10,874 nt of DNA. It comes from a bacterium. GTDB lineage: Bacteria; Patescibacteriota; Minisyncoccia; UBA6257; 2-01-FULL-56-20. Position 1 is the first letter of the stretch, and every line of letters starts with the position of its first letter. The notes under the pieces were generated by a model. It had not been told where the DNA came from, did not search any database, and saw only the letters and a program-made list of their open reading frames with translations. The DNA is taken from contig JAKAGE010000025.1 in the NCBI GenBank assembly GCA_021817655.1, positions 1 to 10,874 of the forward strand. Reading direction: 5' to 3'. Both the position numbers and the translations under genes were made by a program. Shown piece after piece: positions 1 to 6,360 of this stretch.

Positions 1-358
1 CGAGTTCGATCTTGATGAGGCCGCGCTTCAGATAGGCGCGGAGCGGGATGAGGCGCACGGACTTGTCGATGAGCGCGCCCTGGATCCTCCGGATCTCTTC
101 CTTTGCGAGCAGCAGCCGCCGCGCGCGATCGTCTTCGTAATCCGGCGGGGTGTTGCCTTTTTGATACGGCGGGATGTGCGATCCGAGAAGCCATGCTTCG
201 CCGCCCCGGATGAGCGCCTGTGCGCCGGCGATCTGAAAACGGCCGCTTTTTGCGCTCTTCACTTCGTGTCCCTGGAGCTCGAGGCCTGCTTCGAACGTTT
301 CGCGGATGTCGTAATCGAAGCGCGCCCGGCGGTTTTCGGCGATCGCGGCGGATTCCAT
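1..358 (-). CDS. smpB: SsrA-binding protein SmpB (partial; C-terminus outside window)
   Basis: SmpB binds tmRNA and delivers it to ribosomes stalled on broken mRNA (trans-translation) in the cytoplasm. The minus strand reads MESAAIAENRRARFDYDIRE and continues with ETFEAGLELQGHEVKSAKSG, the typical SmpB opening (N-R-x-A-R-F-x-Y/D-I-x-E-T-F-E-A-G-x-x-L-x-G-x-E-V-K-S). Further in are the family blocks SHIPPYQKGN, RARRLLLAKEEI and IPLRAYLKRGLIKIEL. About 119 of the usual 145-160 residues are present; the basic C-terminal tail is cut by the window edge. The ATG at 358-356 is chosen because an in-frame TAG lies 9 bases upstream (TAG AAT GAA CCC ATG). No Shine-Dalgarno is visible. A TAGAAT hexamer ends 6 nt before the ATG, so the mRNA may be leaderless. 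The identification is firm from family motifs. Confidence 0.95.
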   Translation of the reverse strand, partial: MESAAIAENRRARFDYDIRETFEAGLELQGHEVKSAKSGRFQIAGAQALIRGGEAWLLGSHIPPYQKGNTPPDYEDDRARRLLLAKEEIRRIQGALIDKSVRLIPLRAYLKRGLIKIEL

Positions 359-364
359 GGGTTC

Positions 365-370
365 ATTCTA
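365..370 (-). promoter_or_regulatory. Putative smpB -10 box (leaderless start)
   Basis: Read on the minus strand, TAGAAT matches the sigma70 -10 consensus at 5 of 6 bases. It is followed by GAACCC and then the smpB ATG, so the usual initiation distance puts the first transcribed base on the A of the start codon. No convincing -35 is seen: the corresponding position falls in the terminator stem. The same 6-nt spacing recurs at three other genes in this window, which is the main support. Confidence 0.5.
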
Positions 371-382
371 CATTAAAAATAT

Positions 383-420
383 AAAAAAGCCTCCTTGCAA
401 ATGGCTCAAATGCAAGGAGG
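383..420 (-). terminator. Leftward intrinsic terminator or attenuator upstream of smpB
   Basis: CCTCCTTGCA (390-399) and TGCAAGGAGG (411-420) form a perfect 10-bp stem with an 11-nt loop, extendable by a G-T pair. Read on the minus strand the stem is followed directly by six T (388-383), the classic Rho-independent layout. No T tract follows on the plus strand, so it acts leftward only. It ends about 24 bp before the smpB start. No leftward gene lies to its right, so what it terminates is unclear: a minus-strand small RNA, antisense transcription from argS, or an attenuated smpB leader. Confidence 0.75.
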
Positions 421-425
421 TGGCT

Positions 426-440
426 ATGAGGAGGCCGTAA
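426..440 (+). other. Possible micro-ORF (M-R-R-P-stop) with a strong Shine-Dalgarno
   Basis: AAGGAGG (414-420) sits 5 nt before an ATG at 426, and the frame reads ATG AGG AGG CCG TAA. The site has an ideal ribosome-binding layout and two tandem AGG arginine codons upstream of the arginyl-tRNA synthetase gene, which suggests leader-peptide attenuation. Against this, the Shine-Dalgarno is simply one arm of the leftward terminator hairpin, and the best promoter-like motif for argS lies downstream of it. It may be coincidence. Confidence 0.2.
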
Positions 441-444
441 ATTG

Positions 445-453
445 TGCTATTTT
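445..453 (+). promoter_or_regulatory. Putative extended -10 promoter (TGCTATTTT) ahead of the structured leader
   Basis: TGC followed by TATTTT has the extended -10 form (TGn plus hexamer). The same nine bases occur at 2711-2719 before ileS, and TGCTATTTC occurs at 558-566. Transcription would start near 460, just before the left arm of the long inverted repeat (463-476). No good -35 is visible, which extended -10 promoters can tolerate. Confidence 0.45.
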
Positions 454-459
454 AAAGAA

Positions 460-548
460 CGAATAGCGGGGCGGCATGGCACGGGATCGTTTGAATTGGA
501 TTTCGGAGGACGATCGCGGAACATGCGGAATGGACTGCCGCCCGCTAT
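460..548 (+). ncRNA. Candidate structured RNA or argS 5' leader, family not recognised
   Basis: The 14 bases at 463-476 (ATAGCGGGGCGGCA) pair with the 13 bases at 536-548 (TGCCGCCCGCTAT), giving 13 base pairs with a single bulged G. Inside, GATCGT (485-490) pairs with ACGATC (510-515) around a 19-nt loop that ends in CGGAGG. The outer helix would begin within about 3 nt of the start predicted from the -10 at 448-453, so this could be a discrete RNA of about 90 nt or the leader of argS. It is not a tRNA (no T-loop or acceptor layout), and I see no SRP RNA GGAAGG-type apical motif, T-box or known riboswitch signature. No T tract follows directly. The strand is inferred from the promoter-like motif; the inverted repeat alone would fit either strand. 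Confidence 0.4.
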
Positions 549-557
549 ACGTAATAC

Positions 558-566
558 TGCTATTTC
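558..566 (+). promoter_or_regulatory. Putative argS-proximal extended -10 (TGCTATTTC)
   Basis: TGC plus TATTTC resembles the extended -10 seen at 445 and 2711. Initiation near 573 would give a leader of about 19 nt that contains the GGGAG ribosome-binding site of argS (582-586). There is no -35 match. It is weaker than the motif at 445, and the two may be alternative starts. Confidence 0.3.
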
Positions 567-591
567 CATTTTTCTTAACATGGGAGTTTTC

Positions 592-2304
592 ATGAGAGAA
601 GAGATCATCGCTGTTTTGCGAAGTATCGTCGGCGACGGAGAGCCGATCGAGCTTTCTGTGCCCGAAGCAGAGATCTTCGGCCATTATTCCACGAACTGGG
701 CGTTGCGCGCCGCAAAAGCGCGGGGCGTTGTGCCGCTCGAGCTTGCTAAAGAATATGCCGCGAAGATCGCCGATGCGGCGCCCGCAGGATTTTTCCACAA
801 GGTGGAAGCGGCCGCGCCGGGATTCATCAACTTCTGGCTGAGCAACGGGACGATCCAGGAGAGGTTCGCACGGGTGGCGCGCGACCGGGTATTCGGGGGG
901 AGCGACGCCGGAAAAGGGAAGACGGTGATCGTCGAGTATTCCCAGCCGAACATCGCGAAGAAAATGCATGTCGGCCATATGCGGACGACCATTATCGGCG
1001 ATGCTCTTGCGAACATCCTCGCGTGTTCCGGCTGGCGGGTGATCCGATGGAACTACCTGGGCGACTGGGGGACCCAGTTCGGGAAGCTCATCGCCGCGTA
1101 CAAGATGTGGGGCGATCGCGGGGTGGTGAAAAAGGATCCGATCGTGGAGCTGCAAAAATTGTATGTGCGATTCCATGAGGAGATGAAGGCGGATCCCGCG
1201 CTTGAGGAACGCGGCCGCGAGGAATTCCGGAAGCTTGAGGAAGGCGACCGTGAGAACCGGAAGCTATGGGACTGGTTCAAGAGCGAATCGCTCAGCGAAT
1301 TTCGGAAGATGTATCAGACGCTCGACGTCGATTTCGACATCTGGATCGGCGAATCGTTCTTCGAGCGCGACATGAAGCCGACGGTGCAGCTGCTCGTCGA
1401 CAAAGGCATCGCGGAGCGGAGCGCTGACGGGGGGATCGTGGTGACGCTCGACGATGTCGGCTTGCCGCCGGCGCTCATCGAGAAATCCGATGGGGCGAGC
1501 CTGTATCTCACCCGCGACATCGCGAACCTGCGCTATCGGCTCAGCAAATATAAGCCGTCGCGCATACTGTACGTGGTCGGCAACGAACAGACCCTTCACT
1601 TCGAGCAGCTTTTTGCGATCGCGCGGAAGCTTGGACTTGCGGATGCCGATCTCGTTCATATAAAGTACGGGCTGGTGCTCGGCGAGCGCGGCAAGAAGCT
1701 TTCGACGCGCGAGGGAACGGCGGAGATGCTCGATGATCTCGTGAACGACGCGATCGTCAAAGCGCGTGAATTGATCGAGGCGAAGAACCCGGATCTTCCC
1801 GAGTCCGAAAAGACCGAAGTGGCGTTCGCGGTGGCGATGGGGGCCCTCAAATACAACGACCTCAAGGAAAACCGTACCACGGACATTGTTTTCAATTGGG
1901 AGAAGATGCTCGATTTCGCCGGAGACAGCGGGCCGTATCTTCAGTACACCTATGCGCGATTGAAGAGCGTGTTACGCAAAGCGGAGGATGCGCGCCTGAA
2001 TGCGAAATTCAGGCCGGCGGATGCGGCGGAGCTTGCGCATGCGGCGGAGCTTGCGCTCGCGCGAAAACTTTTCGAATTTCCGGATGCGGTGCGGCGGGCG
2101 GGAGAGCTCTATGCCACGAGCCAGCTTGCGGTCTATCTCCATCAGCTTGCCGTCGCGGCGAACAAGTTCTATGAAACGACGCCGATCCTGAAGGACGATA
2201 ACGCCGTCCGGCGGCGCGCCCGTCTTGCGCTTGCCGCCACGACGGCCCGGGCGCTTCAAAAAGGGGTGGGCCTGCTCGGGATCAAAACGCTTGAGAAGAT
2301 CTGA
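592..2304 (+). CDS. argS: Arginyl-tRNA synthetase (class Ia)
   Basis: ArgRS charges tRNA-Arg with arginine in the cytoplasm; the family requires tRNA for amino-acid activation. The 570-residue product has the expected order. First comes an N-terminal Add1 domain (FGHYSTNWAL, then a helical block ending PGFINFWL, about residues 25-85). Next is the catalytic core opening with SQPNIAKKMHVGH, whose HIGH signature is H126-V-G-H129, and with a KMSK-type loop GKKLSTREG (K369-L-S-T-R373). The C-terminal DALR anticodon-binding domain includes SGPYLQYTYARLKS and ends GLLGIKTLEKI, a typical ArgRS terminus. ATG 592 is chosen because GGGAG lies 5 nt upstream and the protein then starts at the usual place. 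The frame stays open upstream to 442, but that stretch overlaps the inverted repeat and has no family similarity. ATG 580 (adding M-G-V-F) is a possible alternative. The stop is TGA. Confidence 0.96.
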   Translation: MREEIIAVLRSIVGDGEPIELSVPEAEIFGHYSTNWALRAAKARGVVPLELAKEYAAKIADAAPAGFFHKVEAAAPGFINFWLSNGTIQERFARVARDRVFGGSDAGKGKTVIVEYSQPNIAKKMHVGHMRTTIIGDALANILACSGWRVIRWNYLGDWGTQFGKLIAAYKMWGDRGVVKKDPIVELQKLYVRFHEEMKADPALEERGREEFRKLEEGDRENRKLWDWFKSESLSEFRKMYQTLDVDFDIWIGESFFERDMKPTVQLLVDKGIAERSADGGIVVTLDDVGLPPALIEKSDGASLYLTRDIANLRYRLSKYKPSRILYVVGNEQTLHFEQLFAIARKLGLADADLVHIKYGLVLGERGKKLSTREGTAEMLDDLVNDAIVKARELIEAKNPDLPESEKTEVAFAVAMGALKYNDLKENRTTDIVFNWEKMLDFAGDSGPYLQYTYARLKSVLRKAEDARLNAKFRPADAAELAHAAELALARKLFEFPDAVRRAGELYATSQLAVYLHQLAVAANKFYETTPILKDDNAVRRRARLALAATTARALQKGVGLLGIKTLEKI

Positions 2305-2319
2305 ATCCCGGAATATACT
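2291..2319 (+). promoter_or_regulatory. Sigma70-type promoter for the small protein gene
   Basis: TTGAGA (2291-2296), a 17-bp spacer and TATACT (2314-2319) make the best-looking complete promoter in the window. The -35 lies inside the last codons of argS. Initiation near 2326 leaves a leader of about 26 nt carrying AAGGAGGG, so this gene can be transcribed independently of argS. Confidence 0.6.
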
Positions 2320-2351
2320 CCGAAGAGCGGCCTGATCCGCAAGGAGGGAAT

Positions 2352-2642
2352 ATGGGCGAATGCCAGGTTCTGATATTCAAGAAAGAGGTCACGGTGAAGA
2401 TGTGCCGGACGGGATGGTATGTCGGCAGAAGGATATTTCCGCTCGATGTTTTTCGGCTTCTTCCCGTGAGCAGCGGCGAATTAATGCTCGCGATCAGGAC
2501 GCCGTGGGTCATGGATCCGGATGAACTGGTCATCGACGATCATCCGGGGCTTCACCGGTGCATACGGTCGCAGGATCCGGCGGTGCGTTCCCGGTACTAC
2601 GTCCCCTCGCTTTTTCTGAAGGAGATCGTCCATGCCTCATGA
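2352..2642 (+). CDS. Small protein of unknown function (96 residues)
   Basis: I do not recognise this protein. It begins MGECQVLIFKKEVTVKMCRT and ends VRSRYYVPSLFLKEIVHAS. The evidence that it is a real gene is contextual: a near-perfect Shine-Dalgarno (AAGGAGGG, 2341-2348) ends 3 nt before the ATG, a good promoter lies upstream, and a Rho-independent terminator follows 21 bp after the stop. The chain is mixed and soluble-looking, with short alternating hydrophobic stretches (VLIFKKEVTV, GELMLAIRTPWVM, DELVIDD) that suggest a small beta-rich fold. There is no signal peptide or membrane segment. Two cysteines (C4, C18) and a later one (about C70) are too scattered for a zinc motif. It is placed as a monocistron between argS and ileS. 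A hairpin (CCATGCC at 2630-2636 with GGCATGG at 2649-2655) spans the stop codon. No function is proposed. Confidence 0.65.
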   Translation: MGECQVLIFKKEVTVKMCRTGWYVGRRIFPLDVFRLLPVSSGELMLAIRTPWVMDPDELVIDDHPGLHRCIRSQDPAVRSRYYVPSLFLKEIVHAS

Positions 2643-2662
2643 CGATGCGGCATGGACGCCTG

Positions 2663-2690
2663 AAACAGCTTCTCGTGAAGCTGTTTTTTC
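2663..2690 (+). terminator. Rho-independent terminator after the small protein gene
   Basis: AAACAGCTTC (2663-2672) pairs over 10 bp with GAAGCTGTTT (2677-2686) around the tetraloop TCGT, and the T run extends to 2689. The tail runs into the TTGAAA -35 of the ileS promoter, so one transcription unit ends where the next begins. Confidence 0.88.
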
Positions 2691-2691
2691 T

Positions 2692-2719
2692 TTGAAAATA
2701 CCGCAAAACCTGCTATTTT
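2692..2719 (+). promoter_or_regulatory. ileS promoter (TTGAAA, 16 bp, extended -10 TGCTATTTT); leaderless start predicted
   Basis: TTGAAA (2692-2697), a 16-bp spacer and TATTTT (2714-2719) with an upstream TGC. Six bases (ATAGGA) separate the -10 from the ileS ATG, which puts the expected first transcribed base on the A of the start codon. AGGA next to the ATG is too close to serve as a Shine-Dalgarno. Confidence 0.6.
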
Positions 2720-2725
2720 ATAGGA

Positions 2726-5700
2726 ATGATAGACAGGATCTCCCATGATCGTCAGCGCAAAAAGCCGCATTTTCTCGAGGGTGAGATAAAACTTCCGGAA
2801 ATGGAAGAGAAGGTGCTCGCCTACTGGGATGAGCGTAACATTTTCGAAAAGAGCCTGGCGCAGACCGCGGACGGCAAGCCGTTCACGTTCTATGACGGAC
2901 CGCCGTTCGCGACAGGGCTTCCGCACTACGGGCATATCCTTGCGTCGACGGTGAAGGACCTCGTGCCGCGCTACCAGACGATGAACGGTCGCTTCGTGCG
3001 CCGCCGCTGGGGGTGGGATTGCCATGGGCTGCCGATTGAAGAGGTGGTGGAGCGCAAGCTTGGCATCTCGGGCAAAAAACAGATCGAGGCGATCGGCGTC
3101 AAGAAGTTCAACGAGACATGCCGGAGCATGGTGCTCACGTTCGCGCACGAATGGCGCGCCATGGTGCGCCGCATTGCGCGCTGGGTGGATTTCGACAACT
3201 CGTACAAGACGCTCGACGCGGACTACATGGAGTCCGTGTGGTGGGGCTTCAAGCAGATCTATGATAAAGGCCTCGTCTACGAAGGCCGCAAAGTGCTGAT
3301 GTACTGCCCGCGCTGCGAAACGCCGCTCTCCAACTTCGAAGTGGCGATGGACAACAGCTATAAGGACGTGCAGGAGGAGACGGTGTATGTAAAACTTCGT
3401 CTGAAGCCCGGTCAAAAATTCGGGAAGGAATATGCCACGAAAGACAGCGCGTATTTGCTCGCCTGGACGACAACGCCATGGACGCTTCCGGGGAACGTTG
3501 CGCTTGCGGTCGGCAATGGCATGGATTACACGGCCTTGCGCATAAAGGACGAAGGGTTTTTTATTGTCGCGAGCGAACTGGTACAGAAGGTTTTTAAAGA
3601 TAAAGAATTCGAGGTCCTGCATTCCGATTTAAAAGGGGCCGACCTCGTCGGCCTCGAATACGAGCCGCTCTTCGAAGCGGCGGGCGCGCAGAATGAGAAT
3701 TCGCACAAAGTATATGCGGCGGATTTCGTAAATACGGAGGACGGCACGGGAATTGTGCACATTGCCCCGGTGTATGGCGAGGACGACTATCAGCTCGGCG
3801 TACGCGAAGGGCTCCCGATCGTCCCGCTCCTCGACGAGAAAGGGGTGTTCACCGATAAGGCGCCGGAACTCGTGCGGGGGATGTACTTCAAGGATTCGGA
3901 GCGCTTCATCAAGAACGATCTTGAAAAGCGCGGCCTGCTCTATAAACGGCAGCAGCTCGTCCACTCGTATCCGTTCTGCTGGCGTTGCGGCACGATGCTC
4001 TATTACAGCGCGATCCCGGCCTGGTTCATCAATGTGCAGGAGATCAAGAAGGGGATGCTCGACACGAACAACGCGGAGATTCGGTGGTATCCGGAACATC
4101 TCAAGCACGGGCGTTATGAAAAAAGCATCGAGTCCGCGCCGGACTGGAACATCTCGCGCAACCGCTACTGGGGCAATCCGGTGCCGGTGTGGAAGTGCGA
4201 GAAATGCGGACGTATCGAGGCGGTCGGGAGTTTGGACGAGCTTTCGGAGAAGGCTGGTGGCGCGCGCAATCGGTATTGGGTGATGCGCCATGGCGAGGCG
4301 GAGAGCAACATGTTCGACATCCTCGATTCGGGGCAGCGGAAATACCTGCACCTCACGCCGCGCGGAAAGGAGCAGGTGCATGCATCGATCGAGAAGTTCA
4401 AGAAAGAGCTTGCGTGCGAACACAAGAAGATCGATCTCGTGATCGCTTCGGACATCGTGCGCACGCAGGACACGGAACACATCGTTGCATCGGTGCTGAC
4501 GGGAGAGAAGGAGCTGACCGATACGCGCCTTGAGGAAATTCATCTCGGGCCGACGCTCACCGGCTATAAGGATGAAAAGTATGGGGATATGTTCCCGACG
4601 CTCCGTTCGCGGTTCGAGGGCGCGCCGGAGGGCGGCGAATCGTTGCGTGATGTGAGGACGCGCGTCTGGAAATTTCTCAAGGAATGCGAGGAGAAATTTG
4701 AAGGAAAGAATATCCTGATCGTCTCGCATGAATATCCGATCTGGATGCTTACGCAGGCCGCCGAAGGATGGAGCGAGGCGCGCGCTATTGCAGAGGCGGA
4801 AGCCCGCGAAGGAAGAGAGGAGGGCGACAGGGGGTTCATCAGTTTCGCCGAAGTGCGCACGCTGAACGTCATGAATATCCCCCGCAACGACACCGGCGAG
4901 GCGGATCTCCACCGGCCGTACATCGACGAGATCGCGTTCCCGTGCGGCGGCCGTGACGGCAAAAAAGAAAAGTGCGACGGCACGATGGTCCGCACGCCGG
5001 AGATCTTTGATTCGTGGATCGAAGCCGGTTCGATGCCGTTCGCGGAATACCACTATCCCTTTGAGAACAAGGAGGCGTTCCATAAGCGGTTTCCGGCCCA
5101 GTTCGTGGCGGAATATATCGCGCAGACGCGCGCGTGGTTCCAGCTGACGCACGTCGTGTCGTACATCCTGTTCGGCCACGCGCCGTTCGAGAACGTGGTG
5201 ACGACGGGTACGATCCTTGCGGAGGATGGCCAGAAGATGAGCAAGTCGAAAGGCAATTTCCCCGACCCGAAGCTTCTCATCGACAAGTTCGGCGCCGACG
5301 CGCTCCGTTTTTATCTGATGAATTCGGTCGTGATGCAGGCGGATAACTTCAACTTCTCGGAAAAAGGCGTGCAGGATGTGTACCGCAAAGTCAGCCTGCT
5401 CCTCACGAACGTCTATAAATACTTTGCGACGTACAAGGAGGATGACGGGGACGAGAAAGGCGGCACGGCGCGCGAAAATGATGCCGGGGAAGACGGCGGG
5501 GAGGGCAACCTTCTTGACCTCTGGATCCGCACGCGGACGGGCGGGCTGGTAGAGACGGTGACTGCCGCCTTCGACGGCTATGACACCGTCCGCGCCACGC
5601 GCGCGATCCAGGAGTATGTCGACGACCTCTCGACGTGGTATCTGCGGCGCTCGCGCAAGCGGAAGGACCCTGCGTTCTTTGAAACGATGCGGCGCACGTT

Positions 5701-6355
5701 GCTCGTCGTCGCAAAAACGATCGCGCCGGTGATGCCGTTCCTCGCCGATGCGCTCTATCTCGAGCTCGCCGATGGCGACATGCCGGAGTCGGTGCATCTT
5801 GCGGAATGGCCGAAGGCCGAATTCTCGCTCGGTGAAAAGGAGCGCGCGGCGCTCATTGCTGGCATGGCGGAGGCGCGGCGCCTGGCGAGCATCGGGCTCG
5901 CGCGACGCGCGGAGGCGAAGATCAAGGTGCGGCAGCCGCTCGCAAAGCTCATCGTGCGCGACAAGAACGTCGCGCTCGACGGGAACGGCGGCCTGCTTGC
6001 GATATTGAAGAGCGAGGTGAACGTGAAGGAGGTCGTGTTCGACCCGAAGCTTGAGCGCGAGGTCGAGCTCGACACCGCGATCACGCCCGCGCTCCGCGAA
6101 GAAGGCCTGCTTCGCGAGGCGGTCCGCATGGTGCAGGAACTGCGCCAGAAAGCCGGGCTTCAGACGAAGGACCGGATCGAGACCATGCTGGATGTCCCGG
6201 CCGAATTTAAAAATGCCGTTATGGCGAATGAAGGCGAGTTCAAACTTTCAACTGGGACGATCGCTAATCTTTATGTTCGATCGGACAAGTTCACCGCAGA
6301 AGAGGAAACGAAGTTTGAAGGCGCGGATATCTGGATAGGGATCAGGAAGATATAG
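2726..6355 (+). CDS. ileS: Isoleucyl-tRNA synthetase with an inserted histidine-phosphatase domain
   Basis: IleRS charges tRNA-Ile and edits misactivated valine. The 1209-residue product contains the HIGH motif as H67-Y-G-H70 (PPFATGLPHYGHIL). The CP1 editing domain has WTTTPWTLPGN (247-256) and GTGIVHIAPVYGEDDY (340-355). The zinc-type cysteine pairs are CPRC, CWRC and CEKC. KMSKS is at 837-841, and a helical anticodon-binding region leads to the C-terminal end GADIWIGIRKI. The sequence DSWIEAGSMPFAEYHYPFEN places it with the eukaryotic/archaeal-type enzymes, which by family knowledge are often mupirocin-tolerant. The oddity is an in-frame domain of about 210 residues at roughly 513-725, annotated separately; without it the protein is a normal length. 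Residues 904-927 form an acidic, glycine-rich linker. ATG 2726 is used because no other in-frame start occurs before LPEMEE and the promoter spacing fits. The gene converges on trpS. Confidence 0.96.
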   Translation: MIDRISHDRQRKKPHFLEGEIKLPEMEEKVLAYWDERNIFEKSLAQTADGKPFTFYDGPPFATGLPHYGHILASTVKDLVPRYQTMNGRFVRRRWGWDCHGLPIEEVVERKLGISGKKQIEAIGVKKFNETCRSMVLTFAHEWRAMVRRIARWVDFDNSYKTLDADYMESVWWGFKQIYDKGLVYEGRKVLMYCPRCETPLSNFEVAMDNSYKDVQEETVYVKLRLKPGQKFGKEYATKDSAYLLAWTTTPWTLPGNVALAVGNGMDYTALRIKDEGFFIVASELVQKVFKDKEFEVLHSDLKGADLVGLEYEPLFEAAGAQNENSHKVYAADFVNTEDGTGIVHIAPVYGEDDYQLGVREGLPIVPLLDEKGVFTDKAPELVRGMYFKDSERFIKNDLEKRGLLYKRQQLVHSYPFCWRCGTMLYYSAIPAWFINVQEIKKGMLDTNNAEIRWYPEHLKHGRYEKSIESAPDWNISRNRYWGNPVPVWKCEKCGRIEAVGSLDELSEKAGGARNRYWVMRHGEAESNMFDILDSGQRKYLHLTPRGKEQVHASIEKFKKELACEHKKIDLVIASDIVRTQDTEHIVASVLTGEKELTDTRLEEIHLGPTLTGYKDEKYGDMFPTLRSRFEGAPEGGESLRDVRTRVWKFLKECEEKFEGKNILIVSHEYPIWMLTQAAEGWSEARAIAEAEAREGREEGDRGFISFAEVRTLNVMNIPRNDTGEADLHRPYIDEIAFPCGGRDGKKEKCDGTMVRTPEIFDSWIEAGSMPFAEYHYPFENKEAFHKRFPAQFVAEYIAQTRAWFQLTHVVSYILFGHAPFENVVTTGTILAEDGQKMSKSKGNFPDPKLLIDKFGADALRFYLMNSVVMQADNFNFSEKGVQDVYRKVSLLLTNVYKYFATYKEDDGDEKGGTARENDAGEDGGEGNLLDLWIRTRTGGLVETVTAAFDGYDTVRATRAIQEYVDDLSTWYLRRSRKRKDPAFFETMRRTLLVVAKTIAPVMPFLADALYLELADGDMPESVHLAEWPKAEFSLGEKERAALIAGMAEARRLASIGLARRAEAKIKVRQPLAKLIVRDKNVALDGNGGLLAILKSEVNVKEVVFDPKLEREVELDTAITPALREEGLLREAVRMVQELRQKAGLQTKDRIETMLDVPAEFKNAVMANEGEFKLSTGTIANLYVRSDKFTAEEETKFEGADIWIGIRKI
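4259..4900 (+). other. Histidine phosphatase (phosphoglycerate-mutase-like) domain inside IleRS
   Basis: IleRS residues about 512-725 match the histidine phosphatase superfamily, not a synthetase. YWVMRHGEAESN carries the R521-H522-G523 signature with the phospho-accepting His522. SDIVRTQDT holds the second phosphate-pocket Arg579. E603/E604 in LEEIHLG matches the acid-residue segment. APEGGESLRDV (633-643) is the canonical GGES motif. ILIVSHEYPIW has the second catalytic His668. All residues expected for phosphatase or mutase chemistry are therefore present. The insert falls between SLDELSEKAG and DLHRPYIDEI, a surface loop of the type II IleRS core before KMSKS, with no frame disturbance. 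The substrate cannot be told from sequence; phosphoglycerate mutase, SixA-like and nucleotide phosphatase activities are all family possibilities. Confidence 0.9.
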
Positions 6356-6360
6356 CCGGA

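Noticed and set aside
161..376. A 71-codon plus-strand open frame at the left end
   Set aside because: It lies antisense to smpB, whose protein motifs fill the same bases.
460..548. tRNA, tmRNA or SRP RNA in the argS upstream region
   Set aside because: There is no tRNA T-loop or CCA acceptor on either strand, no tmRNA tRNA-like ends despite the neighbouring smpB, and no SRP apical-loop consensus.
442..591. A 50-residue N-terminal extension of ArgRS from TTG 442
   Set aside because: It has no ArgRS similarity, no Shine-Dalgarno at TTG, and overlaps the inverted-repeat RNA element; GGGAG before ATG 592 gives the normal start.
424..1176. A 250-codon minus-strand open frame overlapping argS
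   Set aside because: It is a shadow of argS in GC-rich sequence with no motif; its upstream region shows no promoter or ribosome-binding site.
4259..4900. The phosphatase region as a separate gene or a mobile insertion
   Set aside because: The frame is continuous with IleRS on both sides and no start with a ribosome-binding site, flanking repeats or target duplication was seen.
3629..5797. A 722-codon open frame on the minus strand opposite ileS
   Set aside because: It is antisense to conserved IleRS and histidine-phosphatase motifs, is rich in Arg/His as expected from the complement of GC-rich codons, and has no recognisable domain or start signal.
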